Positions 11,368-22,157 of a DNA stretch of 64,000 nt are shown here, in pieces. The DNA comes from Stenocarpella maydis (lineage: Eukaryota > Ascomycota > Sordariomycetes > Diaporthales > Diaporthaceae). Every line of letters begins with the position of its first letter. Positions within the stretch are counted from its first letter, which is position 1. The position numbers were made by a program, and so were the translations under genes. Under the pieces are notes generated by a model. The model saw only the letters and a list, made by a program, of their open reading frames with translations, searched no databases and had not been told where the DNA came from. Where the stretch lies: contig NQMI01000001.1 in NCBI GenBank assembly GCA_002270565.1, positions 63,973 to 127,972 on the forward strand, in the 5' to 3' direction.

Positions 11368-12811
11368 CTAATCCTGAATATACTTCTTCAATCCCCTCAG
11401 CCTCTCCTTGGCCGTCTCAAGCACGTCATCTGGCTTGCACACCGCGAAGCGCAGGTAGTCCTCGACGATCTTGTGGTTGGCGTCGGTGTAGAACTCGGTC
11501 GGCGGGATGGCCGCCACGCCCACCTCCTGGATCAGGAACCAGGCCAGCTTGAAGTCGCGGGGCCTGCTGGCGACGTGCGGGGGGAAGGGGTAGTCGTCGG
11601 GGAGCCTCACCTTGGAGAGGTTGGCCATGACGAAGTAGCCACCCTCGGGCTCCGAGTAGGGGAGGCCCAGCTCCTCGAACACCTGGGTGAACCGGTCTAC
11701 TCGCCCCTTCATGTCCTTGACGCACTCGTCCCAGAAGCCCTCGCCTTCGGCCTTCTCGAAGCCTGCGCGAGGGGGTTAGCGGTTATTAGTCGCTTCTGTG
11801 GTGACCACCTGCGAGTTGGTATTGGAAAAACAAAAGGCCACATAAACCACTCACCAACGGCGCAAGCCTCCTGCAGCGGCGACACGGAGGAGTAGCATAT
11901 CCGGGTGTGCGCCGCGGAGACATATTGGATCAGCTCGGCCGGCCCCATCAGCCAGCCCACCCGCCAGCCCGTGGCGTAGAAGTTCTTGCCGGCCGAGCCG
12001 ACGGTCAGGGTGATCTTCTCAACCTCGGGGGAGAGGGTCGCGATGCGCGTAAAGGGCACGTAGTACAGGCGGTCGTAGACCTCGTCAGACAGGATGATGA
12101 TGTTGTTCCTGAGGCAGATGTCGGCGATCCTCTGCAGCTCGTGCCGCGAGAAGACCTTGCCGACGGGGTTGTGCGGCGTGTTGATGACCATCATCTTGGT
12201 GCGCGCCGTGACTGCGCGCTCGAGCTCGTCAAAGTCGACGGTCCACTCGGCGGCCGACGACGTCTTGGTGGCGCCGGACTCTGGCGGGTGCATGGGCACG
12301 TAGACGATCTTGCCGCCCGGCATCTCGATGTTGCTGATGTACTGGTCGAAGAAGGGCTCGAAGATGATGACCTCGTCGCCCGGTTCGATGAAGGCCATGA
12401 AGGCGCTCAGCATGCCCTCGTTGGCCCCCGTCGTGATGGTCACCTCCGTCTCCGGGTTCAGCTGCCTGCCCCAGTGCGCCGAGTACGCGTCGGCGATGGC
12501 CTTCTTGAGCCGGGGGCGGCCCTTTGTGGGCGAGTACTGGTTGCACTCTACACGGTCCAGAGCCTCCTTGGCAGCGTCCAGGATAAACTTGGGTGGGTTG
12601 TACCCGAAGAATCCCTGGCCCATGTTGATGATGGGCTGGTTGGGCGACGCATTCGCTGCCTCATTGATGATTGACCTGGGTCACGTCAGTCAACCAAGTG
12701 CTCCTCGACACGGCGTACAAAGTATAGGTGTCATTCCAACCTGGCTTGTACTCACCACACATCCTGCCTGTTTCCCGCCACACGAGCTGCGGGCTTTATT
12801 GTGGGCGCCAT
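11368..12811 (-). CDS. BNA3: Kynurenine aminotransferase-type PLP enzyme (Bna3 family)
   Basis: Fold-type I PLP aminotransferase of the kynurenine/glutamine transaminase group. It converts kynurenine to kynurenic acid, and related members act on other 2-oxo acids. Exons are 12756-12811, 11855-12675 and 11368-11762, giving 423 residues, normal for the family. Visible features: NMGQGFFGYNPP near the start, the NQYSPTKGRPRL segment, TGANEGM, the NTPHNPVGK motif, SDEVYDRL, and the Schiff-base lysine in GSAGKNFYATGWRVGW at about residue 249. A late Arg in LRFAVCK should bind the substrate carboxylate. Both introns close in phase and restore family sequence (QDVW|SIINEAAN and AVG|FEKAEGEG). No mitochondrial presequence is obvious. 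Substrate specificity cannot be read from sequence. Confidence 0.9.
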
Positions 12812-13390
12812 CGCCGAGTACAACCGGCGCGATGGTGATGCTGGTGATGACGCTATCTTGCCAAGTTCCTGTCTGATGCTTCTACCAACAGAACCGCCGA
12901 CCGCTCCAACAAACGCCCGCATGTGTTCTAATCCGAGGCAAGGAAACAGAGAAGCAAGAGTTTAAAGGGAGTCGCGGGGGCCTCTGGTTGACGCCGTTGA
13001 CAGCCGGCTGAGTTCGCTCGGCATCGACGTCGGGTCGAGCCCCGGCCTTCCGGGATCGGAACCGTCACGGTAGCGCAAGTGGCCTTGATGATTGCGCCAT
13101 GTATTTGGGTGGACGCATCCGGCTTAGCCTATTGCTTTAACCCATCCAACCAGCAGCAGACAAGCAAAACACGGCAAGATATTATGCACAGAATGAAGGG
13201 TCAAATGCATATAAGAAGACAACATTTCTTGGGACGTCTCCAACACCTTCTTCTATCAAGTTAGCTTTGTGATGAATCAAGTGATCGCGCAACGCCCAGG
13301 CATGACCCCCCGGGTCCTTCGACCAACCCACGTATGCAGAGAGATTGAAGCACCGATTTCGACTACTGTCACAACTGAAGGCTGGTCCAT
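12812..13390. other. BNA3 promoter region and SPO22 3' flank
   Basis: About 580 bp between two minus-strand genes. It contains the upstream region of the aminotransferase gene. No other gene or recognisable site. Confidence 0.45.
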
Positions 13391-16300
13391 CTAGTCGCCG
13401 TTGAAATCGAGCTTCAGGCTCGCGTATTTGTCTTGCAAGAGCCCCTCCAGATGGCCCCGGTCATTGCAAAAGTGGGCGATGGACATCGCTTTCTGGGCCC
13501 ACCACACGCAGCTTTCTTTCTCATCCCGCCCCCATAAATCGATGGAATGATTGTAAGCCGCCGAGGCCATCCATTCAAGTTCTTCCGAAGGCCATGCCGC
13601 TGGTGTCTGAGAGCAAGGGCAATCAGTAACTCAAGTCTGATGTCCCGTCTCGGCTGCTGTACGCTGCAGGTGTGACTCACCCCGTGAGCATCCTTTGCCA
13701 TCCTGCAGGCTTCATCTAGCAGTATACCCGCAAGACTGTCATCTCCCGGGGTAACAGCCTGGAACAGACATCTGGTATACTTGGCAAGCTTAGGCGGGTC
13801 ATAATCTTGTAGCGTTGAGATCTTGTTGATGATATTGCGTAGAACACTGAACAATTCTGTGGCAAAGAAACGAACTGATTAGCATGGTTCAGCGAAGCCA
13901 AGAGCGAAGCAACTCACGTTCCGTAGGGATATGGGCCCGCAAGATGCAGTCCGCCATGGTCTTGAAACACTCCATGTTCTCGCAGGCACTCGCCTTCAAC
14001 ACGATTTGTCCGAGCTCCTGCCAGCGTGTCAGAGCCAAGGCTGCCTCAAAGTCGAACGCCAGCAGCAAGGCCAGCTTGTTTAGTAAGTCTCTCGACGCAA
14101 CTTCATCAAGGCTTTGGCTCTCCATCCGCTTCTGAATTTCCGAGTCAGCCGCCATTATGTGCTTCCGCATGATGAGGTAGTCTTGCAGTTGCGTCTCTAG
14201 GTTGTTTTGTGCTCGAGCAAGGGCTACGAGTGCAGACGAGATGATGAAATTGCAGAAGATCGACTTGAGGGACAGATCCGCTGCCACCTCTGCTCCTACA
14301 TCGTCTGGGAAAGCTTTTATGATGCTGACGCAAGCCGTCAGGATCTGGACGACGCTCCGGAGACTCCAATCGCTCGCATGAATAAGGCCGAGATTGTACG
14401 AGTTCTGACAGAACCATTCCAACTCTCGAATGTGGAATAGCTTCTTTCCGCCCGCGTCTTTGGGTGATTTATGAGCTGCTGTAGCAACTAGGAGGTGAGA
14501 GATTGGATCAGTGTGTGTATCCTGACAGAGAGGCAAGGGGAGAAACAACTACCTGCATCGAACATAGAGCACAAGTCAGCCACGACAGGTTGCTGTTGTG
14601 CTTCATCCCCGTTCCCCAGGAGCCCGTGGAGCAACATGATAGTACATCGGAGAAGGGCTGGTAGATGTACTGGTCCCGGATGCTCAAAGTCATAAACACC
14701 CACCACCATCTTCAGAGCGTCAATGGCAATTAGCCTGTCCGTTGTATGCTGCGAGTCCGCGACACAAGCGTATAGTAAATGCATGTGCGCAGGTGATGCT
14801 TTTGCCACTGCTTCGAGATGCTCTGCTGCCGCTTCCCGGTCACCGTTGCGTATCGCAGTCTTGTACATCAGATACTGCGTCATATAATCGTCCTGAGCGT
14901 CTCGTGACATGGTGTAAAATGTCGACTTGGCCGAATCGGCGTCGTTGCGCGCTATAGCGCATAAAAGAAGCTTCCTCTGGATCTTGGCACTGTTCAGAGG
15001 CCCTGAGTTGGAAAACACTGGACTCAGAGCCAGCTGGCACCATTTTTCTGCCATCTCATACTGACCTCGACTGTAGTTGGCTTCAATCCTCTTCCATATC
15101 AAGGTATGTGCTGAAAAGCTGGCATCGGCGCTGACGGGTTCCTCCACTTTTGACAGAGCCCTCCCGGCCTCATCGATGCTTCCAGCGAAATCTCGCTGAC
15201 TTGTTGTCATGAACACCCGCGTGACCACGGCCTTGTCAATCCATGCAGTCTGACCTGTTTTGACCAAGGATGGCAGGAATTCATCGAGAATGCTGCAACC
15301 GAGACCGGGGCTCTTGGCATGGACTTTGCGAATATGATGAGCCAGGATTTTAAAATTCGATTCACTGGGCTGAAAACCCCGTATCATTCTCCGGAGTATG
15401 TCGCCGTATGCGTCACTGTCAAATACTTCTGCGGGTGACCCGTTGAGAATTTCCAGGTTCAGCAGCAGGACGATTGGCTGATCACCAACCTCGGACTCGA
15501 TATATCTGACGATATTATGTGCTTTCTCGTTGCTCTCGTTTTTCCGGACGCTGAGGAGGACAGCGACAAGCGATTGCACTATTGCCATGCGGAGTTCGAC
15601 CGCATTTCGAGGCAGTTCCTGCAGTCTCTGGCCATTGACAGCATCCCAGGCGCGCTGAAGCCATTTTTCTGCCATGATCAAATCCCCTTTCGAGAGCATT
15701 CCCTGCCCGATCTGGAAGTAGATGTCAATGATGTTGTTTGATGACCCCGGTTTGACCTTTCGCAGCAGGTCGTTTGCTTGAGCAAATAGATGCTCGGCGA
15801 CATCGAGCTGGCTGTCTCTCCAGGCCTGGAGAACTGGTTAGTTACCAGCCATGAAATCACGTAATGGAAATAGGTAGGACGCACCAGGGCAATGCGCAAT
15901 ACTGTCCATTCTGCTTCCATCTCGACAGTGTGATCGACATCTTCTGGTTCCATCGACTGTGACATATCCTGTAGACGGCCATGATAGTCTGCGGCTTTCT
16001 GGAGAACCAGTCTCGCGTTCTGGACATCTTCGTGCTCTGTCGCATCAGAACCATGTCAGCAACGCACTGAATGATCTTCTCAAGATGGAGAGGATAAAAG
16101 AGGATGCAGACCGATGCATAACTTCGCCATTCTCAGACCCAATGCCATGAGGTGCAAAGCGACTGAGGCAGGGCACTTGGGCGACCATTGAGATAGGTGC
16201 AAGATATGGAAGGCGAGGACTCGACTCCAGAGAACAAGTTTTGGTCCTGCCGAGGATCTGGCACGACCATCTCGGCCTATTCGCGTGCAGGCGTTCCATA

Positions 16301-16603
16301 GCTTGGTGCCCTCCGCGTCCAGGTCTTCATCATGCAGCATGCCATGGTTCGGCTTGTCCGAGTAGCGTTCGAGCGTCTTGGTCTGTTTCTGGACTTCGCT
16401 GAGCAGCGCCTTCGAGGCTGCCGAGCCGTCCTTGTCGGAGGGCAGGCGTTTTCGGAGCTCGGAGGCGAATGCTACAGCAGGAGGCTATTAGTATGGTGGG
16501 TTGAGGGCATCGGGGCACATACCATACCGAGGATCGCTTCTTTCTTTCTTGATTTGCTAGAGGCAGCATCACCGCCCCTGGCGCTGTTCGCGGCAGTCGG
16601 CAT
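13391..16603 (-). CDS. SPO22: Meiosis protein Spo22/Zip4-like, TPR repeat protein
   Basis: Homologue of Spo22/Zip4 (TEX11 in animals), a TPR-rich scaffold linking crossover proteins to the synaptonemal complex in meiosis. Exons are 16528-16603, 16112-16471, 15885-16036, 14553-15825, 13918-14487, 13681-13856 and 13391-13606. They sum to 940 residues with every phase closing. Helical TPR-like pairs run through the whole protein, e.g. DIYFQIGQGMLSKGDLIMAE, QYEMAEKWCQLALSPVFSN and the LEWFCQNSYNLGL segment. The conserved C-terminal part reads WPSEELEWMASAAYNHSIDL. The donor of intron 2 is GTCTGC, weaker than the others, but phase and homology support it. The first intron has a textbook TACTAAT branch. 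Expression is presumably meiosis-specific, though nothing in the DNA proves it. Confidence 0.88.
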
Positions 16604-17581
16604 GACTGGTCAAGCCTCATCACGAGTCCGCCTCGTCAGCTTGATCGACACCGTCTTTAGGACTGCTGGGTGTCGTGGCCGAGGACGAGACGGAAGGACT
16701 TGGCACGAGGGGGGTACAGAACAGGTCAAACAGTTGAAGCAGTCTTTTAAGAGGTTGCGCCGAGAGGTATCGAGTGGATCAGAGGGGCACAGAAGGAGAG
16801 GAGATTGACTGCAGGGTCAAGAGTCCTGCACCAGGAAGCCGAGTCTTCACGAGCCGACCATGAACGCGCACACAAGAAAAGGTCGGAGGAAGAAAATCGC
16901 TGACGCCATCGACAGCACGAGGAGACTGCAGGAAGAGAAGGGAAGAAGGAAGGGGTCTGAGCAGGAGGAGATGCGTAGGTATTTTGTCTAGCAGGAGCGG
17001 GAATCTGCTGTGCCTCTCCACAGCGGGAAGGCACCGAACTGGGGCGCAGACCCGGCACCTGCCATATATACGTATAGGCGGGTAGTAGAGTATAGACACA
17101 TTTGCATGTCCCGCCTGCCCCTCCGAAAACCCAAGGAATCAAACGGTCCGCAGCGGATCGAGTCGAGGTGGGAAGTCTGGTCTGGGCCCAGAAAAGCCCA
17201 CGCAGCAGTATCTAAACGACGCAATGCTTCTTTCTCTCCCTCCTTGTCCTCCTCCGCCTGCATGCCTCCCCCTCAAGCCCTGCCTCCACCTTCCTTCCCT
17301 TGACGTCGTGGGATTAAGGCATTAAGGGTATGTTTCATCGTTCTGTTCATGCGGCTGTCGCCATTGGTGCAGTATGATATCTCCAGGGCCGGATCAATGT
17401 ACAATTCATTCAAGTAATCACCGCTAAGATCGCCAGTTTTCTCTCTGATGGCCCGGTCTGGGGCGCTCAGTGTGGAGGGTCATGAGGCAGGAAGTTTCCG
17501 ACAATCAAGCTCGGTCTGAAGAGTCGGGCAGGTTAGTACGGCAGGTCGTCTGCGTTGCGTTCTGCGGGGTGGCTGGCCAGC
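16604..17581. other. Intergenic between SPO22 and the ERT1/AcuK gene
   Basis: About 980 bp. Includes the SPO22 upstream region and the 3' flank of the zinc-cluster gene. Frames on both strands here are short and compositionally random. No gene called. Confidence 0.5.
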
Positions 17582-19981
17582 TTACATCTTGGCATCATCC
17601 CGCCGAATCTTTAATGAGAAGCAGCATTTAATCTCCTTGGACTTGGTCTTCGAATTCCCATCGTCGATGGGGGACTTGAGTTCGCACGCCGTGAGAAGGG
17701 TGTCGTGTGCTGGGTCAAACGCAATCGTGCCGAACTCCTCCCAATACCGCACCACCGACGCCTCGGTGAGAATCTGGTGAAGCGCAATCTTGCCCTGGGA
17801 AGAAGGAGAGAGTTAGCAATTCGAGCCCAGCCCCGGTGAGCCCACAGAAAAAGGGAGAAAGAAAGACACATACATCCCTTAGGTCCTCGACCTGGACCCC
17901 GATCAGCTCCGCCATCTCCTTGTTTCCCCTGAAGATCTCGCCCGTCCTCCTCCAGCAGCACGCGGGGACCGCCATGCTGGCGAACACGCGGTCGTACTCC
18001 ATCAGCGTGCGCTCGAACCACATCTCGACGTACACCAGCTGGATGTCGGTCAGCTGCTGCACCTTCTCGCGGAACTTTGGCCGGAACCGGTTGATCTGCG
18101 CCAGGATCTTCTGCTTGGAGCTCGCGTGGATGTGCGACTCGAGGTAGTCCATCAGCCGCTTGTAGCCCTGGATGTAGTTGAACGGCCGGAGCAGGCCCGC
18201 CTCGTACTTGGAGAGCAGCACCCGCTCCATCCGCTTCTCGGGCATGTCGTTGCCCGACGGGTCCGCCACCTGGAGGTAGAACTCGGCCGCCTCGCGCCGC
18301 TTCTTGTCCTCCGGGTTGGTCGCTGCCGGCCGGGCGCCAGCTGCAGCGGCGGGCGTGCTCTGGTCCGAGTCGGCTGGCGGCGGCATGGACCCCGCGGGCA
18401 GCGCGCCCGGCGGGAACAGGCTGCTCTGGTTGAGGCCATAGCCTGGCAACATGTCGTTCTGTTGTTGTTTTGAGGTGCCTTGGTCTAGGTCGCCCGACAA
18501 GAGGCCGCCGTCATCGAGGAGACTACTGTTCAGGAACTCGTTGAGGAGGTTGAACTCATTGCTGACCTCAGGGGCCATCAAGTAGTTGGACTGGTAGTTG
18601 TGCACGTCCTGGAGGTGGTTCTGGGCAGTCAACCACGCATCCGAGAAGCCGGCAACTGTGAAATGAGATCTCGTTTCAGTTTTGGGGACGCGAGATACAA
18701 CAGGGACGACAACGACGACAGCAATTGTGTAATTTTACTAGACCTACATTGGTTCATGTTGCCGCGGCCCAGGCCGCTGGCTTGCATCCCAGAGAGCTGT
18801 GCCGGTCGCACAAGCTGTATGGAGCTGCCCCGGCCCAGCGAGCCCGCAACACCGCCAGCCGTGATACCAGCGGCTGCGGCTGCTGCCGCCGCTCCGCTGT
18901 CGAAGGAGGGGGCGCTGCTCATGGCGGTAGCAGCGGCGGCGGCGCTTGTGGCCTGGTCCATGGCGCCGTGCGCCATGTCCGACTGAGTTTCTGTTTCGTC
19001 CATGGTCGACGCGGCGGCTGTGCTCCCCCTCGCCTTCTTGGTGTCATGCTCACGGGGCTCGTCGTGGCAGAGATGGCCGATGTTGCGCTTTATACATCTT
19101 GTACATGGTCTCTCCTGTGCAAAGCAAATGGCCACGCAGCGGTCAATATTTTTGCTCGTCCTTGTTTATACATACATTAGAGTGCAGCGCCAGCGCAGCG
19201 CAGCGTCCTGCCGTCCCGTGCAGTACAGCCGCAACACGACATGCCAGCCACGGATGTGGCTGGGCAGAGGTCTGAGGGGGGAATGGGAGTGCTGAGCGTG
19301 TGGTTGCGTGTGTGTGCGCGTGTGTGTGTGTGTGTGTGAGGGAGAACATAAGGGAACAGGTCTTACATACGAGGTCGCATGTCATATGCTGTGGCAGTCC
19401 AGATAGAATAGTGTTAGCCATGAGCCTTGTTTTATCCCTCACTCCAAAAGGCCCTGCGGCATGCGTGCCACTGAGCACGTTGCCTGCTGTAGCCCTCGAC
19501 CATGTCAATAGTCTACGGCGGCGGCAGCCAATTGCCTGGCACCGCCGGGGAGTTTTCCATGACTTACAGATCGACGGCAATATATGCAAGCTGTAGGAAC
19601 ACGGACACACACAGAGAGTTAGCATGCGAAAGACAACACAACGCAAGCGATTCCGGGAAGGATGGAGGGACTTGGGCACCAAGGAGAGAAGGGGGGGGGA
19701 GAAGAGAAGAAAAAAAAAAAAGGGAAGGGAGGGGGACGGGGGGAGGGCTTCATACCGTGAGTGACCTTGCGCCTCTTTTTCTGGGGTGCCTGCTTGTTGG
19801 CGTGGTCGGGCGGGTGCGAATGGGCCTTGTTGCTGTCCTTGTCGCTGCTGGCACTCGTGCTGGCCCTCGGCCTGTCCCCATCGCCCGACACGGTGTGCGC
19901 CGGCAAGGGCCTGGAGTCTCTGTCGGATTTTGTGTCCTGACCATCGCTGACATGGGCGCCATTCTTCTTCTTTTTGTCCAT
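17582..19981 (-). CDS. ERT1: Zn2Cys6 transcription factor of the AcuK/Ert1 family (gluconeogenesis)
   Basis: Zinc-cluster activator with a PAS domain. AcuK/AcuM and yeast Ert1 relatives control gluconeogenic genes during growth on non-sugar carbon, and AcuK also affects iron uptake in some fungi. Exons are 19756-19981, 19568-19590 (23 bp), 19371-19388 (18 bp), 18748-19114, 17874-18655 and 17582-17794, giving 542 residues. The DNA-binding cluster has Cys at about residues 77, 80, 87, 93, 96 and 105 and is split over four exons. It is preceded by the basic KKRRKVTH. An Ala-rich linker follows, then FAGFSDAWLTAQNHL and PEVSNEFNLLNEFLNSSLLD, both strongly conserved in AcuK. The C-terminal PAS region runs from FERTLMEYDRVF to the end. 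An AcuM-type paralogue is less likely given these motifs. Confidence 0.92.
19115..19370 (-). repeat. ERT1 intron 3 with GT/AC microsatellite
   Basis: A 256-bp intron, long for this window. Plus-strand 19308-19338 is an imperfect GT dinucleotide repeat. The intron sits inside the zinc cluster, between the third cysteine (in the 18-bp exon) and the fourth. Confidence 0.8.
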
Positions 19982-20989
19982 AGCTGGGTTTCCCGCCGTT
20001 CCGGTCCCTGCAATCCTTCCTGCCGTCGTCCCGACTGGCTGGCTTCCTTCACGGAATTTCCCCCTGATTCTGCTCAGTCCTTTCTTTGTTTCCTTTCCTT
20101 TTCTTCTTCTTCTCTCTTCCTTCTTTCTTGCTACAGCCCTTGTGCCGTCTCTTTCCTGCCTGCCTCTTCCAGTTCCGCGTTCCAGCTCCAGGGGTTACTC
20201 AATGCGCCCTCGTCCCATTGGGCCTGTACGTTACGCAGTGGGCGTCGAGATCGTGGCTCATCTGAGCAGGGAGTGCGGCTCTCTGCAGCTGCAGCTCTGG
20301 AGCAGAAATGATTCGACCACAGGCCTCCCGAAGCTCGCGTCCCCCCGTCCACAACAACGAAGATCGCGCCCTGGGGCACCCGGCCGCGCCGTGGGGCAGG
20401 ATCGCAAAAGGCAGGGGGCCTCTGCGCCGGCAGTGTGCGCCCCCTCGCTCGCTTGGTGGGTGACGGGGTGGTGTGCGCTGCGCGAGGGGCAGAGGATCGC
20501 TCGGAGGGGCTGGTATGTGTGTGTGAGAGACGAGAGGCAGGCCGCTGCGACACCAATTGCGCGCTTCGATATGCTGTGGGTGAGAGGTGGCAGGCCACAC
20601 GCAGTCGAGAGGGGATGGGTTTGCTGCCCTAGTATAGCATAACGGCATGATAAAGAGAGGACCGCGCGCGAGAACAGGAGCGAGGCAAGGAGAGGCTGGA
20701 AGATGCTGAGGCCTGCCCGGCTCGCGCGAGCGGAAGGCGTCTACTAATGGCAGAGCGGCAAGCCGGGCTTCTCCAGGTTCGGATGGGTGGGGCTGCCGGG
20801 CTGAGACCTCCACCAACCTACGTTATATGTACTTGCTCACTAGGTATATATGCACCCAAGTATATACCCTGTAGGTACCTCGTCGGGCCTGGGTCCTTGG
20901 CCTGGCAGGGGAAGGTATGATGAGACAGCAGCACTGGACTGGACTGAGCCCTCTGCGCGTGGGTGGGGGACAGGTTCAACCTTGTGTGC

Positions 20990-21031
<42 letters not shown>

Positions 21032-22157
21032 TTTTGTTATGCATGTTGGGGGAACCGAGACGGCACGGCCTGCGGTCCCTCACCTATACTCCGTACTCTG
21101 CCCAGGTACGTGACTGTATCATCAGCACGGCTTGCTCCCAGACTGCCATGTGGTTGCTCAGACAGCCACGCAAGACCAATGCAATGCCATGTGATGTGGT
21201 TGACGTGCTGCATCTGAGACAGCGTCCGCCCTTCCCTTGCCCCGGACCCATAAACAAAACTACGTCCCGGCACCTAACACTACCGCCTGCAACAGTGACA
21301 GAGTGGGCAATGACAGTGGGAAGAGGGACCCGAGACTCTGGCAACAGGGCAAGGGCTGAGATGCCATGAGCTTGGCTTGGTTGCTGCGCAGTCGATCTCT
21401 CTCGATCGCGGGGCCCTCCCCAGAAGGGGGTGCATTGCAGCGGGAACCGTGCCATCCAAAAAAGCACCACTCAGCTGTGGAGGTCGCCTGGGGGTTCCCT
21501 GCTCGGGCCTCTGCGGGCTCTGCCAAGTCTTGTTCCATCATGTTTGCCCGTCGCCGCCGTAAGCCCGGAAAAAATAGAGAGAGAGAATCGGCTACTTTTA
21601 TTAGGTCTGCTGTCAGAGGAGACCAGGAGGGCTAGACCACTGCACCTAGTACACATATACCTACTTGGGGAGCGAGATAAGCGCCCGGTTGCCTACACAC
21701 ATACGTACTATGTAGGTATGGTTACTGATTTAAGTAGGGATAGTCGCGGTCGGGTCTCTCCAATCCACCATGATGAATGAGGCTGGGTCTCAACTTTCAC
21801 TCAGGTCAAGACTCACTTTCGCCCAGTGTCGGGGTTTTGCATAGTCGCCCACTGCAACTCGATCTCTGCAACGCGCCTGACTGGCCCGGCCCCTGGCAAC
21901 TGCTTGGAGCTGCATTGCCGAGGCCCAACCGACATCCTTTGCCGCACATGTACTCTGTCTGTACTCTGCTGCACGGGTGAGCCCATGACTGCTCCTCTGC
22001 TAAGACGCCCAGAAAAGTCCAACCTGGAATTCCAACTTATCCGAACCACGTGTTTGATAACAAGCCGATGCAGGTGACAGCTCATATAACCCCCACCCCC
22101 CGGCTGTCGGGTATCTAATTGCAGCGGCAAAAAGACACCCGTGCACACGACTCAGGC
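19982..22157. promoter_or_regulatory. Long upstream region of the ERT1/AcuK gene, with poly-A run
   Basis: About 2.2 kb without a gene. Next to the ERT1 start there is a pyrimidine-rich tract on the plus strand (about 20065-20180), hence purine-rich in the gene sense; it is probably leader or promoter. A run of 38 A lies at 20991-21028. The direct repeats around 20830-20875 and 21640-21720 (tacctacgt, tatatac types) look like ordinary AT-rich promoter sequence. The far end is the 3' flank of the XDH gene. A long leader with upstream ORFs is possible. Confidence 0.45.
20991..21028. repeat. Poly-A run of 38
   Basis: An uninterrupted A tract in an intergenic region. It could be the tail of an old retroposed copy or a nucleosome-excluding promoter element. 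I see no target-site duplication or retroelement sequence beside it. Confidence 0.8.

Noticed and set aside
11907..12674. Plus-strand frame of 255 codons opposite BNA3
   Set aside because: Antisense of a strongly conserved aminotransferase exon; GC-rich third positions keep it open.
20991..21028. Poly-A run as evidence of a retroposed gene or LINE/SINE
   Set aside because: No flanking duplication, no polymerase or RNA-gene sequence next to it.
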